Position numbers and translations under genes: made by a program
Shown here: one piece after another, positions 57,845-64,000 of the stretch
How the letters are laid out: every line of letters begins with the position of its first letter
Position numbering within the stretch: the stretch's first letter is position 1
From: Antennarius striatus
Taxonomy: Eukaryota > Chordata > Actinopteri > Lophiiformes > Antennariidae
Direction: 5' to 3'
DNA length: 64,000 bases
Assembly (NCBI RefSeq): GCF_040054535.1
Contig: NC_090796.1
Span: 13,481,501 to 13,545,500 of the forward strand
Notes under the pieces: model-generated
Told to the model about the DNA's origin: nothing
The model's database searches: none
Seen by the model: only the letters and a program-made list of their open reading frames with translations

Positions 57845-58092
57845 TGCTGTCTGTTAGACAGTTGTTTCTCAGTTTTTTGTATTTATGTGACATCATTTCA
57901 GGGTGTTTAGACAAAACACTCAGTTATCAACCCGTCATTAGAGAATAGCCATTTTACATAACAATTTGGTTATTATTATATCTATTATTGTGTTACTGCC
58001 ATGTTGATCATGCTCCAGGTTTTTATTCTGATTTTGCAGTCACTACCTGTGCTGTAAATGCCAACAAAGTCAGTTGAAGCAGTAAACAAACC

Positions 58093-58098
58093 AATAAA
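58093..58098 (+). terminator. Zinc-finger gene poly(A) signal
   Basis: AATAAA about 250 bp after the stop codon in the sense direction. Confidence 0.45.
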
Positions 58099-59876
58099 TA
58101 CAAACAGCGTATTCAAAGAGTCAGTTGTAAATGACTGACATGGTCAGCATCAAGTTTTTTCATGTGTCCCTTTTTTTAACAGATAAAAATATATGAAATG
58201 TACGTTGCTGTTTCCTAGACGGAATTTTTATACTTAAAAGTGGATTGTATTCTTGGTCAGAAAAAATTGCGTGCAGAACCACAAAGATTGTGTTTAAACT
58301 CCTAAGAGGTCTTGCATTGCATTTGCAAAGATATTAAACGTCTATAGTCATATTGTCACAAGTTTTTCAGTCAGAAGGTATGTTGCTGCAATATTCAAAT
58401 AAAAACGTGAAGGAAACCGGTTGACTTTTTTTTTTAGATGTAATCTGAGAACAGCACCTGTCATGTAGAAACACATTTCTGGCCATGTGAATGAATATGT
58501 GGGCTCTGAACCTCTAAAGATCTGAATTGCTATATGAGCTATAACATTCCTTTTAAGCTTTTTACCCTGAAAATATAGAAAAATGTCCGACTCAGATGTA
58601 GGTTTAAACACAATTTATTTTTCTGTTTAAATAATTACTTGGATCATCCAGTGTAGGCTATGTTGGTTGTCATACATGTCAGTACCAGATTATTCAACAA
58701 TGGATGCTTGGGGTAGTTTTGTCTGAAAAAATAAAAGCAAAATTGGACAAAACTGAGAAAAAAAATACACAGGAAGAGAATATCAGATTTTTTTTTTTTT
58801 ACCAAGGTGTGATGAACTGTGATTTAGTAAAAAGGATTAAATTTGAATAATGCAGCTAAAAATGCAATTCTGTTCTCAAGCTATTAAATAAAGATAAATG
58901 TCTTCAAAACCCTTTTTGAATTCAGAGCAGATCTAAAAGCTTGAACATACACTTCTAGATTGCATGATTGGTTCACAGAAACACACACACACACACAGGG
59001 CTGCTAGTAGTTTGAAGATAGCATATTGTGCTAGTCTGCAGGTTACATTCAGGGACCTTCCTGAAAGCGTGGAAAATAAGCGTTATCTATCTGCGCCACT
59101 GGAGTGTTCTGATTTTTGTAAAAAAAAAATAAAAAAAAAACAGCAAGAGATGACCTTGGTTCGGGTTAACGTGAACACCTACAGAGATGAGTCCCACCAC
59201 TGTCTCTTATTGTATTTCAGTGCTTTTGAATTAGGAGGGGAAAAACCAAAACGAGTCCAAAAATAAAGTGACATCACATGCAGCAAAATATTTCTCTGAA
59301 GAAAAGTCCCGCAGTCTGAGCACGAGCTGTTTGTCATCAAACATCCTCTCTTTAAAAGACAGGTTTTTGACTTTCCCTCGCCTCTTTTTAATCTTTTTTA
59401 AATTCATTTGGAAGAGCATGTAAGGTCGCGCCCGAGTCGACGGAACGGCAACGCCTTCTCACTACAAATGCACCGACTCTGCAAAGCTTCATCAAAACCA
59501 ACCAGTGCATAAATAATCTGTGAAGCTACCGATTTATTCCGATTTTAAACAGTGTCATTATATATACAACAAAAAAATCACCCCTTTGCTATTATATATA
59601 TATATTTTTTTTTAAAAAACAACCATGTGGCACCCTCCAATACTGTGGGTCCAGGAGGAAAAAATAGACCATATAATGAGTGTCTCCGAGAGTGAATCAC
59701 ACGTCTTTTCCTCATCAGCAGTTTGTCATTTCATTATTTTTTTGTGCCATCTTTGGTCACAGATGCTTTTCATTCATTGAAGATTTCAAAAAAAAAGTTC
59801 CAGTTTCCATCCGCACGTGTCCTTCGACGCTGCCTTTCCCAAACTGAATGACTTTTGGTGACATGCTCATGCGAAA

Positions 59877-60043
59877 TCAACGAGAAGCAACTTGTTCGTT
59901 TGTTTGTTGTGTTGCTGTAGAAACCATGCGTTTGTAAGTGAAGTCTTCAGACACACTTGTCTGATTGACGAGGCTTTGGGTCGGTTCCTCCTCCTTGGGG
60001 GAGGAGGTTGTGGTGATGTTGCAGGTGGATATAGGTGGACCTG
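59877..60043 (-). other. ank1: Possible extra 3' exon of ank1
   Basis: It follows the acceptor tctttccag (minus strand) and lies downstream of the strong donor GAG|GTAAGA at 60241. Two of its three frames stay open for more than 50 codons. It may be the 3' UTR exon or an alternative coding end. Which frame, if any, is used cannot be told from the sequence. Confidence 0.35.
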
Positions 60044-60240
60044 CTGGAAAGAATTACACGTTTAGATGAATGAATGGGTCAATAATTGTGCATTGACCTT
60101 CCACTTATCTAAGCGATTCCAGAATCTGTAAAAATATTGAAACGATCGTGAAACGTGCAGATTATTGCTAACTGCTATTTTTTAAAATCGCTCCATCCTT
60201 AAATTTAGCATGTTGATCATTTTTCTTATATTTTTCTTAC

Positions 60241-61220
60241 CTCGCTCAGTTGAGCAGCTCTTCCATTATGATTGACTCTTCTTCCCTTGTTTCTTGCTGT
60301 TGCCATCTACGGTCTTGGTGGAGAAACAAAAAGTTAGTGTTGTGTTCATGCTCAATACGACATGTAAATGTTAAACGGAACAGAGTTTGAGCTCGACTAT
60401 TGATTTTCTGGAGATCGCAGCAACATGCTGGAGAGAGAAAAGGCTGTTAATATTACTGCTGCAAAATCACACATGCATCAACACGTGTTAAAAAAGAGGA
60501 AGCAGAAATAGTTATGTTCTATATTAGAAACAAAACATATTAGTAACATCACAAGTCCGATCGATGAGACAGGGTTACACTGGAGAGCAGAAAAAAACAG
60601 CACAAAACAACAACTGCAATTGGACAAACTCAAATATCCTCAAGAAGAGGATGCAGCTTGATGACGCAATCAAAAGAGCACAAGCTGAACTGAACCAGTT
60701 TCGGTGTTCAGATACGTCTACGGAGTCATGCAGGTGTAACCGGGCCACACAAGTCACGTGACTAAAATAGAAGGTTGGTTTTAACGCCAACCTCTGATTT
60801 CCCTTTCTGGGCCTCCTCCCTAGACCTCTCCGCCTTGTGGCCCTGTCGGGAACGCTTCCCTCTCTTCTTGCCCTTCCCCCCTGAGGATCCTCCTCCTCCT
60901 CCTCCTCCCGCTGCAGCTGAAGAATCAGCATCTGCTCCACCCGTGGCAGCACCACCACCACCAACACCAGCACAGTCTCCTTCCTCTGTGACTGCGTCAC
61001 CTTCGCTCCTTTCCTCCGTATTGATCACGCGGCGCACCACCTTTCTGATCACCTGTGTGGAGTAGAAGCACGTCATGGGGAGGAACAGGGGGCGGGAAAC
61101 CGGCAAAGCATTTTGTTAAGAGAAACAACAGAGGGATGGGGGGTGTGTGTGTGGAAGGTAGATGTAGGAGATGTCATGTGATGTCGTTTGAGTTATTGGT
61201 ATTACGTCAAAAGACGGAAA

Positions 61221-61270
<50 letters not shown>

Positions 61271-63864
61271 GGATTAAGGTGTAAAGGAGAGGGGTGAGGG
61301 CGGTTACTTTTCTCGTGACCAGATTCCCGTCTTCATCTGTGAATTGCTCCTCCGTCACAGATTCTCCAGGAATGTTTTTGGCCTCCTCTCCCTGAGGTGA
61401 AGGTTTAAAAGATGAATAAATGTGGATGGAGGAGGGAAGGAGGAGAGGAAAAGATGGAGGTACAAGTTGGGAAGTTGTTTTTTTTTAAAAATCTGGTTAT
61501 TTAGAAAGTCAGCCTGTCAGTCAGAGCTCAGGGGTTTACTCACTGTTAAAATCAAGAATGAGATTTAAAAAAAATGTAGTTCCAAAAAACAATAAAAAAC
61601 AAACGAACAAACAAAACCAAACCTTGCAAAACATCTCAAGCTCATATTTTACTTCACAACTCATATTGAACACTTTTTGGGCCAATGTGGAAACCCAACT
61701 GAGCTTACGCTTTCTACTGGCTGTTCAATACCCCACGAACCACAGCACTGCAGGAGCACAAACGGTGAGGATAATGCATTGAAGAAAGCAATTTTAGTTT
61801 GATTTATAACATCCTGTCAGTCACTGTCAGGAAGAAAATAATTAGATTAAGACTTATATCTGCAGATGTCGTCGTTTAAAGGAAGTAATTCCTTCATTTG
61901 TCTAAAATAAACAAACCAAAACACCACCACACAATAAAAAAGAAGCTTCATTTCCACAAAGACAGACCATCTGTATCATACAGCGGCAACAACCCATAAA
62001 TCTACGATGAATGAACATTTTTGATCATTTCTTTTTTGTGTGGATTTTTTGTGGAAATGCAGCTTCATCGTTACAATTCCTGGTTGTATTTATCGATCAA
62101 ACATTCAGCACAATCAACATTTCACCGTCTAAACAGCACCGCTGATGGCCTAGAGGCTCACAACCAACGAACAGTGAGTAGCACGACATGCTAAAGGTAG
62201 GCTAAACGTCCACACACACTCCACTATGACGTTTTCTTCATTTGTTCTCAATTACTCTCCAGTCCTTGGAGAACATGCAGTTACTGCTAGTTTTCATCCA
62301 TTGATATGTAAAACAGGCACTGATCAAACCTGAAATAATTTGTGCTTTTACTTACCAAAATTTTCCCACCTCATTCAAGCAAAACCATAATATATATCTG
62401 TAATATGCAGCGTTTCCACTCAGGTTATTCACGTGTGAATTGAATAATTGCATTAAAAAAAGAAAAACAGTCCAGCAGAAAACCATAAATCACACAACTC
62501 CACACGAACAGAACCGTGCTCCACCGTCACTCATGAAGCACACAAAATGCTGTCAAAGTCACGCTCTTATCTCTGTGACTCGCTCTTCTGCACACATTTA
62601 CAGATTCCGTGCCGGTTCGCCCTGCCCTGATTGGTCCATCCGGCAGGCCTCACACACCTTGAGGATGACTCGTCTGCGGTACACCCTGGTGGTGACAGTG
62701 GTCTCCTCGTCGGAGCTGGACTCATCAGGTCTTACGCTCCCCTGACAAAGGCAGCCCAGTAGCGTTAAAGACACCCCCAGTGTGTGAAAGGAGGTGCATC
62801 CATGACTTTGTGGGAGTGGGAGCTGATAGGCTCCCGTCTGGATGAGTGACTCTCACCTGGACTTTGTGCTGGGATCTTTCAGCCCCCTCCTCTCGTCGTT
62901 TGCTCGGTCCTCCTGCTCTGCCGTCCTCCTCCTTCTTGTCTTCCCTTGCCCTCTCCTCTCTGGCCGAGTCGCTGTGATCTCCATTCGGTCTGTCGGTCTG
63001 AGCTGAGGGCTGCTCCGAGGAATCAGCCAGACTGTCCGGGCTGAGTTAGGGTTGGGGGGAAGATAGACAAGAAATGAATTGAGGTGAGAAAATAGAGAGA
63101 ACCCTGGATCGCAGTCAGCAGGAGAGCAGGTATTTCAAATAACCTGTCCTACCTGCCCTCCTCAGGTTGGGGCCTGTGGCCAGGGGCTGTCGGCTCTGCC
63201 GTCGCACCGGATGTCTCCCCGCTCCAGCCTGGAACTGAACAAACGTCTTTTTCTGCTTGCCGCACTTCTTCCAGAATGGCTTTCACTCCCTCCTCTGACA
63301 TCTCCACGTCCTCCAAGCCTCCCTCCAATTTGATATCCTCCAGCAGATTCCGCAGCCTCTCCTGGGTCATCTCCTCCTCATCCTCCTCTTCTTCTTGCCT
63401 TCCATTTGTCTGACGGTGGTCATCTTTTTGGTTTCCTCCCCGGCGCTCTAGAACAACGCCAGGCCCTGCTTCTAGTTCTTTCTCTGAGGCCACATCACGA
63501 CCGTCTGGTCCCTTTCCTAATTGTTTTACCGATCTTCTGTCATTATCTGGCGTCTCATAAGAAAACAGCCGGGTTGTTTCTCCTGCTGTTAAGCCCGTCT
63601 CATGGTTGGTCTCAGTTGTATCTTCACACCCAACAATGGGGGGCGCTGACACGTTGGAGCTGGGGGCAGGGGCATCTGTAAGGGGCTCACTGCTGGAGAT
63701 ACTGATGGTCTGAGTGAGGGAGAGGTCACTAGGTCTAATAAGTGGGGACTTGGTTTCTGCACTAGCATCACCTTCACTAAAGAAGTCGTCTGAGCGTAGA
63801 GGGGTGGGGGGCTGGTAGTTCAGGTCTGAGGGGGTTTGCAGCTCCAGATCTATATTTTGGTATC
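60241..63864 (-). CDS. ank1: Ankyrin-1, C-terminal regulatory part (gene continues to the right)
   Basis: Ankyrin-1 links band 3 and other membrane proteins to the spectrin skeleton in red cells and muscle. Only the C-terminal regulatory region lies here. Exons: 63153-63864 ([24 protein letters not shown] and [13 protein letters not shown]), 62857-63040, 62658-62741 ([20 protein letters not shown]), 61308-61391 ([20 protein letters not shown]), 61052 leftwards ([10 protein letters not shown], then a Gly/Ala and Lys/Arg-rich tail) and probably 60241-60313, where the frame ends in KKQGKKSQS. Phases agree at every join up to the last. The [28 protein letters not shown] series is specific to ANK1, including its obscurin-binding stretch; ANK2 and ANK3 end differently. 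If the exon at 61052 is not spliced, it stops at 60762 after KTNLLF. Repeats, ZU5 and death domain must lie beyond 64,000. No sAnk1-type membrane exon was seen. Confidence 0.88.
61224..61269. repeat. (GT)n microsatellite in ank1 intron
   Basis: About 46 bp of pure GT, just downstream (in the sense of ank1) of the TEEQFTDE exon. Confidence 0.9.
61392..62657 (-). other. ank1: ank1 intron
   Basis: About 1.27 kb between the RRRVILK exon and the NIPGE exon. A/T-rich; no further exon, array or RNA gene recognised. Confidence 0.75.
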
Positions 63865-64000
63865 CTGGGTGGATGGCAGGAGTAAAGATCAGAGAGTAAA
63901 AAGGATCGAAAAAGGGAGGGAAAGAGGAAAGACAGAGGGAAATGCAGGAGAGGAGAGGTAGAGGTGATGAAATGTGGCGGAGGTGATGAGATGATACATA

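Larger units (their letters stand above)
57845..60240. other. Zinc-finger gene 3' UTR and ank1 3' UTR region
   Basis: The left part is the zinc-finger gene 3' UTR, with AATAAA at 58093-58098. The right part is probably ank1 3' UTR, with a possible extra ank1 exon at 59877-60043. Poly-A/T runs and one short (CA)n tract (58.98 kb) are present. Confidence 0.55.

Overview
This window is nuclear DNA from a ray-finned fish, probably a percomorph teleost. The genes have short introns with GT-AG borders, the proteins are vertebrate orthologues, and the spacers are rich in (CA)n, (GATA)n and (TA)n microsatellites. Two copies of a tRNA-derived SINE lie in introns. There are no prokaryotic features, and I saw no CRISPR array, no rRNA or tRNA gene, and no intact virus-like element.

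Layout. 1-5,908 is spacer downstream of dusp3; it holds a promoter-like cluster at 3.6-3.8 kb. 5,909-12,581 (-) is dusp3 (VHR phosphatase, three coding exons). 13,145-13,539 (+) is a possible two-exon gene of 85 codons that I do not recognise. 13.5-28.0 kb is a 14 kb spacer without recognisable genes. 28,024-28,632 (-) is arl4d, with a non-coding first exon near 29.7 kb. 30,943-32,993 (-) is tmem106a (seven coding exons). 35,916-46,008 (-) is nbr1 (selective-autophagy receptor, about 22 coding exons). 46,288-48,587 (+) is psme3 (PA28-gamma, ten exons), starting 279 bp from nbr1 on the other strand. 50,899-52,847 (-) is g6pc1 (glucose-6-phosphatase catalytic subunit, five exons). 54,164-54,278 (+) is a decayed exon 4 from a second g6pc gene. 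55,663-57,844 (+) is a C2H2 zinc-finger gene (three exons). 60,241-63,864 (-) is the 3' end of ank1; the gene continues past the right edge.

The order nbr1-tmem106a-arl4d-dusp3, with psme3 and g6pc1 close by, corresponds to human 17q21. ank1 (human 8p11) is joined to this block here. The genes do not form one pathway. nbr1 and psme3 both serve protein turnover (autophagy cargo and nuclear proteasome activation) and appear to share a two-way promoter. The likely regulatory layer is a set of close CTCF-type motifs and CRE palindromes near promoters.

I looked for an undescribed system and did not find one I can defend. The most useful new observations are the g6pc relic exon, the nbr1/psme3 head-to-head promoter, the X-box/CRE/CCAAT cluster over a possible first exon at 3.77 kb, the unrecognised gene beside dusp3, and the polyglutamine-polyproline start of Dusp3. 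Exon borders were set by eye from splice consensus, reading phase and remembered human orthologues. Nothing was run against a database.
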